64,000 bases of DNA from Heterobasidion occidentale (GCA_039111635.1 JBCAQO010000006.1:1302001-1366000), one strand, 5' to 3'. Counted from the first letter of the stretch, positions 33,291-45,681 are shown. Made by a program: numbers and translations. The notes: a model not told the origin generated them from the letters alone.

Positions 33291-34151
33291 GATTGCGAGG
33301 ATGTGTAGCTCGTGTGTTCGCTTGATGAGAGGTATGGGAAGGGTGGAAGTGTAGAGAACGACGGAGAAGAGGAGTTGGACATTTATACCACTCTGCGGCT
33401 CTCCGACGCATCCGTTTCGATTGACCCACAGGACGTCATCAAGGAGAGTTCACCTGCTATCACATGCCCGACATGGAAAGCACTCCTCGGGGTCCCGTCC
33501 CTACGGAGAGGCCGACCGGCCAGTGCCAGCAAACGCACTCCGCAGAGATCAGCGGAACAAACGGAAGATCCCCCCGCATTCTGTCGGGCACATCCTTCTC
33601 CCGCCCAAGTCTTCGCAATGGCCCCGCTTTATCGTCGCAGCGTTGGGAACATTCTCAACATTCACTCGGTGCCCTTACACCCGCCACGGAAAAGACCATA
33701 GCGGCTCCGCATGTGATAACGTACGGGCTCGCCCATTGAAATTAAACCCGTCGTTCGCATGCAAATGAAGCCTTTGACTGCCCGGATCATGCACTGCCGT
33801 CAGGATGCATTGCCGTCCTGAACCAACGTGTTTGAGTGTGCTCGTCGTAGGGCAAAAGACGTGTCGGAAATCGCACCCATCTACAAACTATCTAATCTTA
33901 TCTGCGCTGCGCTAATCTCCTACAACAGCCACAGAAGCGAGGCTGGCCACTGTCCGCATGCAGACATTCGAGAACGCTGAGCAACAAGGATACAGGGGCA
34001 TGAGCAGGAAACGAAGCGAGCGGCGTCCCGATCGTCGTAAGGCGGTCCGCCGTCACTGCCGCTTCTGATCCTTGCTAGCGGGCTCCGCTCCTCCCATCCC
34101 AGTGTCGGCATCGGCAGAAACGGGTTCCGCTGAAAAGCCTAACGCCACGAA
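33291..34151. other. Intergenic, malate synthase promoter side
   Basis: About 860 bp upstream of malate synthase and downstream of GET1, both on the minus strand. Short frames only. Carbon-source control elements may be here but I cannot identify them. Confidence 0.45.
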
Positions 34152-34958
34152 TCATCCCGTGAACACGTCGCGCAAGGTACCGAGGAGGCGGGGGCCGTAC
34201 ATACCTACAAATTCCACCGCCGCTCGCTCGCCAATCTTCACGACCCGCCGGCACGCCATCTGCCATACACCACAACTCACAGAGCCTAGAATTTGACCGC
34301 ATGATGAACGTCATTGTCACCCGCACGCAAGGTGCCGCTCACCTGCAGGCGCAAATGGAAAGGACAACCACCAGGTCACCGGGCCCATCCAGGTAGGTGG
34401 GAGGTAAAACACCGCTGACTTCCTATACCACCAGCCCACCACAAACTGCAGACCCGTCGTCAATATCCATACTACAGAATTGAACTTGACAGTGAATGCT
34501 GATTTCGAGGAATTCAAATCTCCATCTGGGAACATCACACCGAGACACGGTAAGCGTTGGCAACGTGAAGTCCTCAAAGGGCCCGAGACGGCCCTGTGGG
34601 ACAGAATAACAACAAAACTCAACGCAACTCAGCTTCTCGAGCTCCGCCAGCCCCTTGTCCACACTGCGCCTTAGTTTCGCCCAACGTGCAAACTGGTCCT
34701 GCGCGCTCGTCTGCAGCAGCTCTGCCTTTTTCGTGAGGATATCTGCTTTAAGCTGTCGTTGGCGTGCCACGGCACTCGGGTTGAAGATGCGCTGGTACGC
34801 GGCCCATGCCTGCAGGTTACGTGCGTGTCAGTGGTGGAAGGTGGAACATAACAGAGAGGCGATGCTATGCATACGAATGAAAGGAGGACAGATTGGCCAA
34901 CCCATGATACAAGTTCTGTTATGAATACAAGGGCGAAGATCGTTAGGATGAGTGACAT
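34152..34958 (-). CDS. GET1: GET1 (WRB/CHD5), tail-anchored protein insertase receptor
   Basis: ER membrane subunit that, with GET2, receives GET3 carrying tail-anchored proteins. Exons 34958..34875, 34809..34629, 34525..34343 and 34285..34152 give 193 residues. The first helix is [21 protein letters not shown] cytosolic coiled coil follows, with [19 protein letters not shown] and the family hallmark [14 protein letters not shown]. Then come helix two ([17 protein letters not shown]), the [20 protein letters not shown] loop and the last helix with [12 protein letters not shown]. Length and order agree with fungal GET1. Intron 2 is longer than usual (about 103 nt). Confidence 0.92.
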
Positions 34959-35611
34959 GGCGAGCGCGAACTGACGAAGTGCTAAATTGGCGTCAGAGAT
35001 TTACAGATGGGGGTGGCCGGGGTACCTCCGATAAACTCTTACTGGACCTCGGAAATGGTTGTCCGAGGCTCTCACAACCCGCTCGCAGCATTTAACATGC
35101 AGCAAGCGATCCCAAGGGACTCCAAATCAATTATGATATCAGAAAAATAGTCGCTTATAAGTGCAAGTGGAGTTTTGCGAGCGGCGAATGTAACAGATCG
35201 AATCATACTACACGGGAACGTTCAAAATGCGTAAGCTTGCATATAGGCATGAGTCCTCTCGGTGCTCCCAGACCTGCTTTGGCAATTACCTAGGTCGCGA
35301 GCATAGTTGCACGAGAAACCCGGCCTAATAGCATCGTATATGCCAATCAATAATCAGTGACAGGCAAACACAGGCGGTATAAGCAGGATGAACGAATTGA
35401 TGTCTTGTCTAAAGTCTAGCCGACACAATGGACTGTAGGGCATGCGATCGATTTTCGAGGTCATATGTCAATAGCGGAGCAATACATGCATGCATGAAGT
35501 GATGGGGATAAGGGTGACATCGGTGGGCCCTTCCACCGGTGACCGCTTCCCTCCGTGGAATCAAAGCCCACAAATGTGCGGGACAACAAGCGAGTAGGGA
35601 AGAAAAGCGAA
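34959..35611. other. Intergenic, GET1 promoter side
   Basis: It lies between the GET1 start and the eL39 stop, both on the minus strand. No coding frame is convincing. Confidence 0.45.
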
Positions 35612-35966
35612 TCAGATGTTGAGCTTGGTGCGTCTCCAGTGACGGCGCTTGGCGTTGTACTGTCGAGACAAGAACAAGAATCAGTCAAGAAATCCATTGG
35701 CGAATAGGACATCTGTGTGCGAGCTACAGGCCAAACGAACCTGGATCTTGGTGTCGGTCTTCAGGCGGAACCACTGAGGAATGGGGCTGCGTTCATAGCA
35801 GAACATAAGCGAGGTTCATCAGGATAGTAGGGTATCTACACACCGGTTCTGGCGCGAGGCCTTGGCGAGGATGCGCTTCGTTCTGAAAGTCTTTTGGGAA
35901 GGCTACGAAGGTGATCTATACATCAGCCAACGCCATTCCAGCAATAATCAAGAGAATACGCACCAT
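35612..35966 (-). CDS. RPL39: Ribosomal protein eL39 (L39) of the 60S subunit
   Basis: A 51-residue basic protein lining the end of the peptide exit tunnel. Exons 35966..35964, 35902..35844, 35786..35741 and 35659..35612. The first coding exon is only the ATG, directly followed by a GTGCGT donor; exon 2 starts PSQKTFRTKRILAKASRQNR. The rest reads PIPQWFRLKTDTKIQ and YNAKRRHWRRTKLNI, nearly identical to eL39 in other eukaryotes. The introns are 61, 57 and 81 nt; I checked them for C/D box snoRNAs and saw none that was convincing. The gene diverges from FKBP2 with 206 bp between start codons. Confidence 0.97.
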
Positions 35967-36172
35967 TTTAGGGGACTGGAGGGGGCGTGCTGAACGTTGA
36001 CGACGGTGGAAAAATAAGGTTGATCAGAGTCTCGGCGCTGTACAGTTGATGACAAAGCGGCAGCACGGCAGAGAACTGCCATGGGGTCTGAAAGGAGTCT
36101 GTTGTTCCCACGGCTGCTACTAGTGACGCGACGCGACACGTCGCTGATCGCACACTGCCAGTTCTTCACATC
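35967..36172. promoter_or_regulatory. Bidirectional promoter of RPL39 and FKBP2
   Basis: A 206-bp gap between divergent start codons. It contains ACGCGACGCGACACGTCGC, including the 12-mer inverted repeat GCGACACGTCGC at 36133..36144, which also occurs before KTI12. Confidence 0.45.
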
Positions 36173-36832
36173 ATGCAGCTGTTCAACTGGCTCTCCGTCC
36201 TTGCCTTCGGCTTGCTTGTCTCTGCTGCTGAGCCCCCCACTGAGCTCAAGATTGACACGACGTATCTGCCGGCAGACTGCTCTACGAAAGCGCAGAAGGG
36301 AGACGCGATCAGGGTCCACTATGTGAGTGAGGCGCGGTCCGCCAAGGCATACGCGTGCCCATTGACTGGGTTTTGGGAACTGTAGACGGGCACGCTTTTC
36401 TCTAACAGAAATAAATTTGATTCGAGGTACGCATCATTTGAGACTACATGGCAATGTGGCTGTCTGACCATACTCTAGCGTTGACCGTGGTGAACCGCTG
36501 CCTCTGACACGTATGAACCTATCATTATCTGCCTTCAATCGTCGAACTTAAGCTTGGTTGATCCACGGACAGTGGGCGTCGGACAAGTCATTCGCGGCTG
36601 GGACGAGGGTCTCATCGGCATGTGTCGTAACGAGAAGCGCACCCTCACTATCCCGTCCCACTTGGCTTATGGTGAACCCCCCTATCTTTACCGTCCAGCT
36701 TCAAGGGAAATCTAATAATGACATGGGCCAGGATCTCGCGGGTTTGGAAACGTCATACCTGCCAACTCCGCACTTGTCTTCGAAGTGGAGCTTGTCGGCT
36801 TAGACACCAAAGGTCGTCGTGAAGAGCTCTAA
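36173..36832 (+). CDS. FPR2: FKBP-type peptidyl-prolyl isomerase, secretory pathway (FKBP2)
   Basis: Proline isomerase assisting folding in the ER lumen. Exons 36173..36322, 36386..36426, 36479..36510, 36573..36671 and 36732..36832 give 140 residues. The N-terminus [19 protein letters not shown] is a clear signal peptide. The FKBP fold shows [45 protein letters not shown] and LVFEVELV, with the FK506-pocket residues Y, F, D, V, I, W and Y in place. The C-terminus REEL resembles an HDEL-type retention signal. It shares a short divergent promoter with RPL39. Confidence 0.95.
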
Positions 36833-37066
36833 CTGGAATGTCAACGTACTACCAGGACGTCGTATTGGTACTCCACAACTGCACTGTTTCCAGATGGTAC
36901 TTGCCTACTCAATACTGACTGTTCCCTTCGAAGAAATGCTCATGCTTCATTAACAATGCCAGTGCAATACATTGTCCCAGATATGAAAGCGAAAGTTGAA
37001 CTGCATAAATTATACAAAGACTATTCAGTAATGGAAGCAAGCATATGATGAATCCCGCGTCCCAGT

Positions 37067-38516
37067 TTACCCAACCCTTCCTATGTCTGTATCCTTGAGC
37101 TTGTCATTCAAGAGCTCCTGGAATTCCTCTCTCAAAATTGCCTCCCTCCTCTCCCGCTCCTCCTGTTGCAGTTTCAGGATCCCTCTCTTCTCCTCGGCAC
37201 TGATGACTTGGTTCTCCTTCCGCATACGCACGGCGTTCATGCGTCGGTGTCGACTTCCGCTCATCACGTACCCGACCGCCTCGTACGCCGCAATCTCGTC
37301 TGAATCTAACCCGATCTCACCACGACGTGGAATGCGCATATCCGTCCCGTCCTGTAAGAACGCTGCCATGGCGCTACCTTCACCACGAAGCAAAGCCCCA
37401 CCGTACGCGCGCTCGTCGAGTTTCTTTGATGAATTGGCTCTCATCACCGGCTGGGGTCCCATTTCGTCATCGGACCCGTCAAGCTCGCCTGCGTTGTCGT
37501 GAGAGATAGCTTTGGGAACCGGCGGTGGCCCCATGCTACCGACATGCGAGCCGACATTAGAAATTGATGGAGCAGACGCGGCGGGCTTCTCCACCCACTC
37601 CTCGTCCACCTCATCATTTGGTGGCGAAGGAGATTGAGTTTTCGTTGGAGTAGGGCTGCGACGCCTTTCCTTGCTTTTTGTCCTGCTTCTTTTCCGCCGC
37701 TCCCTGTCCCTGTCCCTATCCTCGTCATCATCGTCAGAATAGCGCTTGTGACTCCGTATCTCCTTGTGTCGTTCTTTCTTCCCTGAGCGCTCCTTGTCCT
37801 TACGAGCACGCTTCCTCTCCTTCCGTTCGCGCCGTCGGCGTTCCTCTTCACTGTCTTCAGACGACGAGACGGAAGAAGAACGACCGCGCTTGTGTTTTCT
37901 GCGGGACTTGGAACCACGTTCCGGAGACCTGTAATTGATATTAGAGAAGTTGAACACTGCAGAAGATTTATATCACTCACAATTTGCGTGCAGGAGCCTT
38001 GGGCGACGGTGGCCAAATACTGAGTGTGCTAATAAGCCTCTGCTGCCTCCGACTGAAATGCGCGAATGAGTTACTGGGACCGCGAACGAGGTTGAGAGAG
38101 TTGTCGTACCTCTCAAAGTAATCACTCCCTCCTCCGTCCCCACCGTAAAATCTATCCCTAGCCCCGTCCCCGCCATAAGGTCTATCCCTAGGCCCATCTC
38201 CACCATAAGGCCTGTCCCTCTCCCCTCCTCGCCGTGAAGGATACATATTTTCCTGCTGCCGCCATGGTGCCTGCACAGCCGGAGGGCTTGCCGGCCGACG
38301 ATACTCCTCGTACTCGGGGCTTCCTCGCCGTACACGCCTTGAACTGTCCTCGATGTCCTTGCCATTCTTCTCTGTGCCACCATCCCTTCGCTCATACCGT
38401 TTCACTCCACCATCGTCCCTTTCTCGGACGTGCTCCCTACTATGATATTCACTTCGGCCGTTTTCCCGGCTCCTGCTGCGACGACGTGGTGAGGGCGAGC
38501 GGCCTCGCGAAGACAA
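37067..38516 (-). CDS. NKAP-family nuclear protein, splicing/transcription
   Basis: Spliceosome-associated and transcription-repressing protein with a conserved C-terminal NKAP domain. Exon 2 (37928..37067) carries a long Arg/Ser/Glu/Lys region, then the domain: RRGEIGLDSDEIAAYEAVGY, VMSGSRHRRMNAVRMRKENQ, then SAEEKRGI and QEERERRE. Exon 1 ends at 37981 and encodes SSRGRSPSPRRRSRSRENGR and three GGDG repeats with DRPYGGDG, followed by STLSIWPPSPKAPARKL, conserved in fungal members. The true start is not settled: the frame is open past 38600 but has no ATG, so a short upstream exon is likely. The Arg/Ser-rich and Asp/Arg stretches should be disordered and phosphorylated. Confidence 0.85.
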
Positions 38517-39148
38517 GCTCTGCTTCGAGTCCTGAGGTACAAGGCCTAAACGAGAAGGATGATCGTAGCCATGTTCAGGGAGACTGCTGGGTGGTAGGCT
38601 TATTGTAGTCTCCGTGGCTGACCTTTACACAGAAGACAGTCGTTCTGTGTATAAGAGGCTTATTGGAACTGCAAATGGCGCAGACTCGAGGCAAAGGCGT
38701 GAGAACCTAAGCAAGTGATAGCAGTTTTTGATCATATGACTTCGGGCACGTCGCGTCGTGTGCTCTCTTATTCAGTAGCGTACCTCTCTCCGACTTTTCA
38801 AGTCAATGTCAATGAATCAGTGCTACTCAAGTGCCACCAGAGCCGCCAGATACCTCGGAAAAAGAGCATAAGTAAAGGGAGAACGGACGGACACATATCC
38901 TATCTTACACAGACAACCATCTTGTCGGAGAGACGTGAACCATAGTAGAATGGGCACAATACTACTGATTATAAGAGGGTGAGGGGGGGGGCGCTTGGAC
39001 ATGGGATTGAGTTGTGTTGATATATAATTACATTGTAAGAGCTTTGGTACGACGAATGTCCGCTACAGTGGGTATCTGGGTTGAACGATTTCAATAGCTA
39101 CAAGGTCCAAAACAGATAAAAGAAACCAGATCAGACAAAACTTACCAA
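38517..39148. other. Intergenic, low-complexity G run
   Basis: It includes the likely 5' exon and promoter of the NKAP gene and the 3' UTR of the kinase gene. A G-rich run lies near 38980. No other gene is seen. Confidence 0.4.
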
Positions 39149-40440
39149 CTAATCCGTGATCATGACTGTATCCTCCTTAAATAGTCTTCTCCGTTGATCC
39201 CATTTTTTCAGGTACTCCCGGATCCTACTTTCGAATAAAACACATCCGTCGAAAATATCGAACGGCAATAGGTCCCTCCGCTGGTCCCAGGGCTTGACAT
39301 CCACTAGCGTCCAACGCTCAATGCATACAAGGACCATCCCAAAGCTATAGGCATCCGCTAGCCGTGCGTCCTGGCACTCGCCGCGCAAAATCTCTGGGGC
39401 CGAGAATGGTCGTGTGCCAGGGTGAATCTGCTCGACTCGCACCTGCAGCGCACCACGAAACGATGGTGTCTGAGTCATGTGGGCGAACGGGTCGACGGGC
39501 CCGTCATCAGGTGAACTGATGATGGACTCTGCAGAGACAGAGCGTCCAAAGTCGAGCACTTTGACTGTGCCGTCGGGCATGACGTGCACATTGAGCATAG
39601 AAAGATCGCCATGGCTCAGGCCAAAGGCATGGAGATGTGTGAGGCCGTCGAGGAGCTGATTGTGCAGGTCTTTCTTCAAAGCTGGCGCAGGCTCTGGTTG
39701 TTCTCTGATGAAGTCGTACAATGTGGGCCCCTCGACGAACTCTAGGACCATACCGACGCTTTCCAGGCAACCAAGAAATGCGGGGATATTCCGATGTTTT
39801 GAAACAGTGGTATACACACGAAGCTCGGCGAGAAACTGCGCAGCAATGTCATAGGCATTGCTCTCCATCTCTCCATTGATCTCGAGTTGCACAATCTCGG
39901 GTTTCTTGACGATACATTTAAAAAGCTCCGAGGCTGACCCAGTCGCGATAGGTGCGAGGGACGCTGTGGGGTTTGGTGGGGCAGAGTAGGTCGCGGGGAT
40001 GGGGAAAGAGAATATGGATCCAGGGTGGCGAGGAGGATTGTAGGGCGGTGGAGAGGCGGGAGGTGATGGTGGTGGGTGCGGCGGGGGCTCGGTATGGGGA
40101 ACATAGTCATTATAGACGGTATCATCAAGAGATGAGAACGAATGGGCGGAGGGCTTCAGCTTCTCCTCTTCCTCGTCTAACTCGACTGCAGGTGCGCACG
40201 ATTACAATTAGAAGATGTATCTAGTTCATCCAGCGCTGCGACGCACCCATCCACCAATTCTTCTTCGATGTAAGAGTGACGTTTAACGTGCACAGTCGGC
40301 CGCATTGTCAAGTTTGCGGGAGGGTGGGGTGTTCCTGGAGTTGTGATGGGTGTATGGGCAGACCTCGGAGTGACGCTGATTGGTGTCAAGGAAGTCGAAT
40401 GGCTCTGAGAGCGGGGATAATGCGGATGTTTCGCGTACAT
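39149..40440 (-). CDS. Protein kinase, fungal HGDL type
   Basis: A probable Ser/Thr kinase. The main exon (from about 40185 to 39149) has a Pro-rich disordered leader (HTEPPPHPPPSPPASPPPYN) and then a kinase domain. The N-lobe reads LFKCIVKKPEIVQLE with the putative catalytic Lys, then FLAELRVYTTVSKHRNIPAF and the hinge VLEFVEGPTLYDFI. The catalytic loop is HGDLSMLNVHV (Gly for the usual Arg), then VLDFGRS (DFG) and FSAPEILRGE (APE), with the C-lobe AYSFGMVLVCIERWT. The DFG and catalytic Asp are present, so it may be active. An upstream exon starting at ATG 40440 gives a Ser/Pro/His-rich segment, but the intron I place there is one base off in phase. The substrate is unknown. Confidence 0.78.
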
Positions 40441-40948
40441 CTTGTGTCGAGGACAAGAAGAACGATGTGGTTATCGACAAGCAAGGCCACTGCTAATTGC
40501 AGTCGTCCTAGCCGCACACGTTGCTGATTGAGATGGAAGCCCGCGTGACCGCGTCCGACTAACAAATTTGACGGAAACAGAGTAGAATTATGCTCCAACG
40601 TCTCTTGACGACTTCAAGGTCTCAAGATCTCAAGGCTGCTTACAGGTAGATGATACCTGTCAAAGTCGTGTATAGTCGTGTACACTCGTATCTACGACGG
40701 CCGATCAACCATACATCGTGATCTACAAGAACGAGAGAAGATCGAGACGAAGAGTCTTTGGGTTCGATTGGGTCAGCGAGCTGATTCAAAACGGGTAGAA
40801 TGTCGACATCCATCATCCAAACGTCAGCGTTAGAGTCCAAGCCCAAAAAACCTGGCTGCAGTCCAAGCAATCAAAGTGCCAAGAAAACAAAGTCCAAGTC
40901 CAAGAAGTTGGCTCTCGAGGGAAGCTGTCCATGACCTGTTCGTCTGAC
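40441..40948. other. Intergenic, kinase promoter side
   Basis: A 76-codon minus frame (40870..40640) and a 44-codon Lys/Ser-rich plus frame from 40801 occur, neither convincing. It probably holds the kinase promoter and the glyoxal oxidase 3' end. Confidence 0.4.
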
Positions 40949-43678
40949 CTAAAGAAACGCACCCAACAGGAGTATCAGCCCGCCCAACCAACTCCCCCAC
41001 ATCGGCCTACTCCTATGCGACGCCCCACTAGTCTGGTCGCCCCCTTTCGTCCCGCTACCTCCATCTCCGGTTGGACCAGCCTGAAGGGCATCTGGCTGCA
41101 CCACGCTCGGAGGCAATGGCACAACCGGCAGTACAGGTTGCTTACCAATTTCGCCAGAGCCCACCATAACCTGGACGCCGATGGATGGGACGCCGTTTAT
41201 CACTACAAAGAGGACTAGCAGGAGAAGCATTCGAAAGTTATGAGGTGACGAGTAGATCGAAAAACGGAAAACTCACATGCAGGACCAGGCGGCATGATCG
41301 CAGGGTTTGGAGGAAGCTGACTACAATGAAGCACAGCCGACCCGTCTCTGTCTGACGTATATGTTACCTGCAGCTCCACCAACCGCTGCCCCATATTCTT
41401 CCGTTCACTATCAGTGACCGTATCCGAATACTCGCATGCCAAACATACCATGGTGTGTGTTGAGAAACCAGGTCTCAGCAGCACAACCTTCGCGTCCTGT
41501 AGGTAGTCCGTATCACCGAACATATCGTCCTTCTGTATCGACACGTTGAAGTATCCGCCGCCGTAGGAGAGCTGCGACGGTAGCCCTCGGGGCTCTGGGC
41601 GACGCTCGTTGAAGTACGATGGGTAGAACTTCTCCACACGGTACTCAGTCGGATACTTTACACTTTTATTGTAGTCTGCATTCGGGTTTGATCCAGTCAC
41701 AAAGACCGAGCCTGCATGATGTGGGATCGAATCAGAATTGAATAGAAGAAAGTACGATAGCGCGTCGCGAGTACCGTCGGGTAGTATCGTTGCAGTCGAA
41801 TGGTACATCCGGGGGATTGAACTGGGAGAGAGCCCATTCCTTGACCACTGCGAACCAGAGGGGGCGCCCGGATCATACATGACAGACTCAAGAATCGGTT
41901 GATCTGCGTAGGACATGCCAATCGCCCAGGAATCTGTGCCGTACCCAGCAACACCTGTGATAATGATGGTGAGAAGTGCAGAGAGCTATTTGTTCATTCA
42001 GAGCACTTACCTGTAGCTGCGCCGTTAAGGCAAAGGACTTGGCCAGTAGGCAAGAGAACGAGGTTTCCCATTGTGCGGGCTTCGGGCAGCGGGTCGACCG
42101 ACTTGTACGAGTTGGAGATATCTGGCGAGATTTGCACGCAAGATGAGACGCAGGGTACTGTGCAATATCCCAATTTGTCTGCCACCTAAACCAAATATCA
42201 GTGTCGATCTCATCACCTGATAGAAATCGATTGAGCATACGAACTACTTACTGATCATTTTTGATGTTCGATCCCCCACAGAACATCACTGTCGCGGTCC
42301 AATTATTCTGCGGTGTGAGGGGCAACATAACAGTGCCTCCGCTGGCAGGATATGTCCTGACCGCATCAGGGATGTCATCAATGCGGCGCTCATTACCCTG
42401 GTCGAGATCCAGTATGGTTGTTTGCCAATTTGACTGCACAAGAAGCTTTCGGGACGGGAGCAGAAATGTGAGAGGATATAGGTTTGCTGGAAGTGTGTTT
42501 TGAAGAATAGTTGATACGATGGGTTTGCCGTCTCCACGCGGGGGGTAGAATTCATACGTCGGGTTGGTCTGTCCTGCGTTGTTGACAAAGCCGCCCCATT
42601 GACAGCCACCAATCTGATGTCAATCACCCGTTCAAATAAGCGCAATGTTCCTGCAAACGCTGCCTCAAGGAGTCGATCAAAGGTGACACTGACGATAAGG
42701 ATGCTGCCATCATCAAGCGTTTCACTATGCGAGAGGGAAGTCAATAGACATCAGTCAAAACATGCGATGCCAACTGTGCTGGACAACGACACCGACGGCA
42801 CTTACAGGGAAGGATACCAACGCCGCGTTGACATGTCAGCGACGAGCGTCCAATCACAATTTCCATCGTCACATGGAGTGAGAATTCTCAAAGGAGGAAG
42901 AGCTATCAACGAATGCAGGGGACGACACAGAATCGAAAGGACACACCGAACCCTAGTAGCATTGGACGTTGAGTAAAAAAATCATTCCACGACTGAACCA
43001 GACGTACGACTTGGCACCGTCGGGATCGTGATAAGGGCCACTGGCGCCGACTTGATCGGGAGCAGCCGCACCACCAGTCGTGATGGCCTGATTCCCTCCA
43101 ACGTTGACCCAGGTACCGTTCGCTGTGAAACATTTGAAGCTGCATAGCAAGAATAAAAGAGCAAGCGTCTACCTAGGACACTGCCACCCTATCAAAGGCA
43201 AAGCTGCACTCAATGTAGAGGTCAAGGTTGAACTGACAAATTACTGACTGCACAAAACGAGTTGGTGACGATGTCCATTGGTCGACCGGCATTCGAACCC
43301 AATGAGTATTCTGGGATTAAGTGAGGATGTGATTCTGGTGGATAGCGTACATCGGGAGAAGGCGAGCGCCAATTACCTGCCGCCCACGCCGGATGTCCCT
43401 TGATATTTGAAGGATTGTTCTCTGTTTTGTCAACTATATATACTTTATCTGCTGTTCCAAGGAAGAGCTAGAACACCATAAGGAAAAAAAATCTGGGGGA
43501 CGATTATAACGTGGGTGTCACGTACCTGCTGCCCACTCACGATACTATCCCCGACAACCTGGAAAGTGCCCACAGTCCCGCTCTGGGCTGGTTGTCGGGG
43601 GGCGTGGGTGAATCGGCATTGGCGGCAAGAACGATTGACGCGTACAAGATAGCGAGGGCGTAGGGACGGTGGACGCAT
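40949..43678 (-). CDS. Glyoxal-oxidase-type copper radical oxidase, with one frameshift
   Basis: Secreted enzyme that oxidises small aldehydes and makes H2O2, in wood rot supplying peroxidases. Thirteen exons: 43678..43526, 43467..43377, 43310..43249, 43188..43173, 43122..43008, 42886..42806, 42724..42688, 42613..42252, 42185..42011, 41954..41775, 41711..41449, 41397..41277, 41214..40949. Active-site elements are the Cys in SFCAGG that cross-links to Tyr, the radical Tyr in PTYEFYPPRG, RMYHS with Tyr and His, and the His in FSTHT. Exon 9 is one base short near 42145, between AQYPAS and CVQISPDIS. In exon 1 the reading from ATG lacks a signal peptide, whereas the next frame gives YALAILYASIVLAANA, so the 5' end is also suspect. 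The C-terminus ends in SWLGGLILLLGAFL, a membrane or GPI-type anchor. Confidence 0.88.
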
Positions 43679-44265
43679 GTGTAGATAGAGTGTCTGATTT
43701 TCGAAATCGTCGAAAAGAGTGTTATAAACAGTGATTGTGAGAGGTAGAATGGAAACCCTGGGTATACAGCGGAGATGTGGTCTCGCAACGGCGTTGAAAA
43801 CCGGGTGGGGCTAGATGTTGGAGTTGAGGTGAAAGTACGGCAGGCATGGATGTCGATGCACGCCACGTTGAGGCTGCTCGTCACAAAGATAGTCGGCAGA
43901 AGATCCTGGCCAACAGCTGCTATTACTCGTTATGGCAATTGGGTTGCCCAATGCAGACCAAGAGCGACGTTTGAACGATGGTTTAGGCCGGCGCTCGAGC
44001 ACTTTCAATGAGAGCTATGGGTTCTCAGAAGCGGCCAATGACCGCACGTTAGTTTTCCAGAGGCAGACCATCCAAGGTGAGACCGCCGTCCTCCTACCCA
44101 TTGCGGCATCGCTGTCCATGCAATATGACGACACCGTGATCCGTACTAGAGTCAAGGTGCAGATCCTACGGACCGCCGGTCAGTGTTCCGAGCGAGCTTG
44201 AGCGACTGGATTCAGCATACAACCAAAATTACATCCTATATAAATACCGATTGCAACATTGAACA
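43679..44265. other. Intergenic, glyoxal oxidase promoter side
   Basis: Between the start of the oxidase and the stop of TAF12, both on the minus strand. There is no convincing frame. Confidence 0.45.
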
Positions 44266-45681
44266 TCAGGACGTGAGGGTGCATGACAAGGCAGGAAACG
44301 GTCGAAAAGAGTCGAGAATACAGGCGAGAGCCTCAATAAGTTTTGCTTCGCGCTTGGCTTGTTGTACTTGTGCAAGGCGGTGGCTTCGCAGCGTCATTTG
44401 GGAACCTTGTGTCCCCTTCTTCGTGCCACCAGGCGGCGCCGCGGGTGCTACGCTGGGTTGGGAAAGGGTTATGCGCGTTTCATCTGACGAGAATCCAGGG
44501 ACGCGTATGTTGTGGTTCCGTTCTGCACACCCAAGAAGCAGATGAATCCTGATGATCATCGTCTGAAAACTAAGCTCTCACCGAGATGTAGTTGCAGATC
44601 CCGCACTTCAAGGGTATCTCCGCCTCTATGCTTGGCGAGCCGGCAGCCAAAGTTTGTGACCGAGTCGATGAACTCGTCCGCTATGTCCAACAGCAGCTGC
44701 AGAACCGGAGCGCGGAGAAAGCGTTAGGGCCACCGGTAGATGATGAGAAGAGGTATGCGGGCTTACATCCTCAACTTCGGGTTCAATCTTGACGTTCGGA
44801 TCGAGGCTGGACACTAGGTCCTGTATCGAGCGACGCATACTCTGATCCCCAGGCGTAGACTTTCTCCGCGACCGTGTATCGTCTGCTGCAAACACTTCCT
44901 CGCTCGATGGCTTCGTCTGTGATGGAGTACCTGGACGAAAGTCAAGTTAACATATCGTGCTATATATGCCCAAGCCACAAAGAAAATGGTCGAGATCGCT
45001 CAACACACCTGCTATTCTCCCCGCAGCTGCACCACCAGTAAGCGTAGGTCGACCCTGATGTGCCGTCGGCCACGCGACAGGTCCAGGATTTGCGTGTTCA
45101 GCGTTTGGCTTATTGGGTATGTATCCTGGGATGTGGATGCTGAGCCGAGCATCGGGGTTGGTGAGGTACCTTTGAAAGCAGCGTGCTGAGGTATAATTGT
45201 GGCGGGCTTATATGCGGAATATGTGGCAGTTTATCGAGGTTGTGCGCGTATGTCGATGAGTTCAAGGGCATCGATAAGAAATAAGAATGATACGGGAAAA
45301 TGATACGCACCTTCGGCGGTGGTGCTTGACTCGTACTCGTGCTGGCAGTGTTTAGCTGCGGCGGGGGCACACCCTGTGTTGGAGCTGTTGTATTCGAAGT
45401 GAACGCCGCTTTGTGCTTGTCGGCATATTCTCTCAACTAGATAGACGTATTGTAAGTGCATCCACATCCCGTGTTATCATGCGGAGGGTGCGCACCTGCA
45501 TGATCTGCTGCTGGTTCAGCTTGCCCTGCTTCGCGAGCTCCCCGAGTTGGCCCATGTTTTGGAGGAGCAGCTGCGCAATACGCTCCCCGGAGAGAGGGTC
45601 TCCCGTCTGCGACTTGAACGCATTCCCTAGCGCGGTGATGATATTGGCAGCCTGGTTGGATTGGGTCCCGTTGGTGGCCAT
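44266..45681 (-). CDS. TAF12: TAF12, histone-fold subunit of TFIID/SAGA
   Basis: TBP-associated factor that pairs with TAF4 in TFIID and ADA1 in SAGA. Exon 1 (45681..45496) encodes MATNGTQSNQAANIITALGN and QLLLQNMGQLGELAKQGKL. Exon 2 (45436..45311) is Ala/Thr/Pro-rich. A Pro-rich part ends in GRPTLTGGAAAGRIAG. The histone fold follows across three exons: SIQDLVSSLDPNVKIEPEVE, LLLDIADEFIDSVTNFGCRL, RGGDTLEVRDLQLHL and ERNHNIRVPGF, the family hallmark. The C-terminal tail has MTLRSHRLAQVQQAKRE. The acceptor of exon 3 is unsettled: the nearest phase-0 choice starts at PNAEHANPG (about 45118). Confidence 0.9.

Noticed and set aside
35660..35740. Possible snoRNA in the eL39 intron
   Set aside because: CTGA occurs but no C box at a suitable distance and no guide I recognise.
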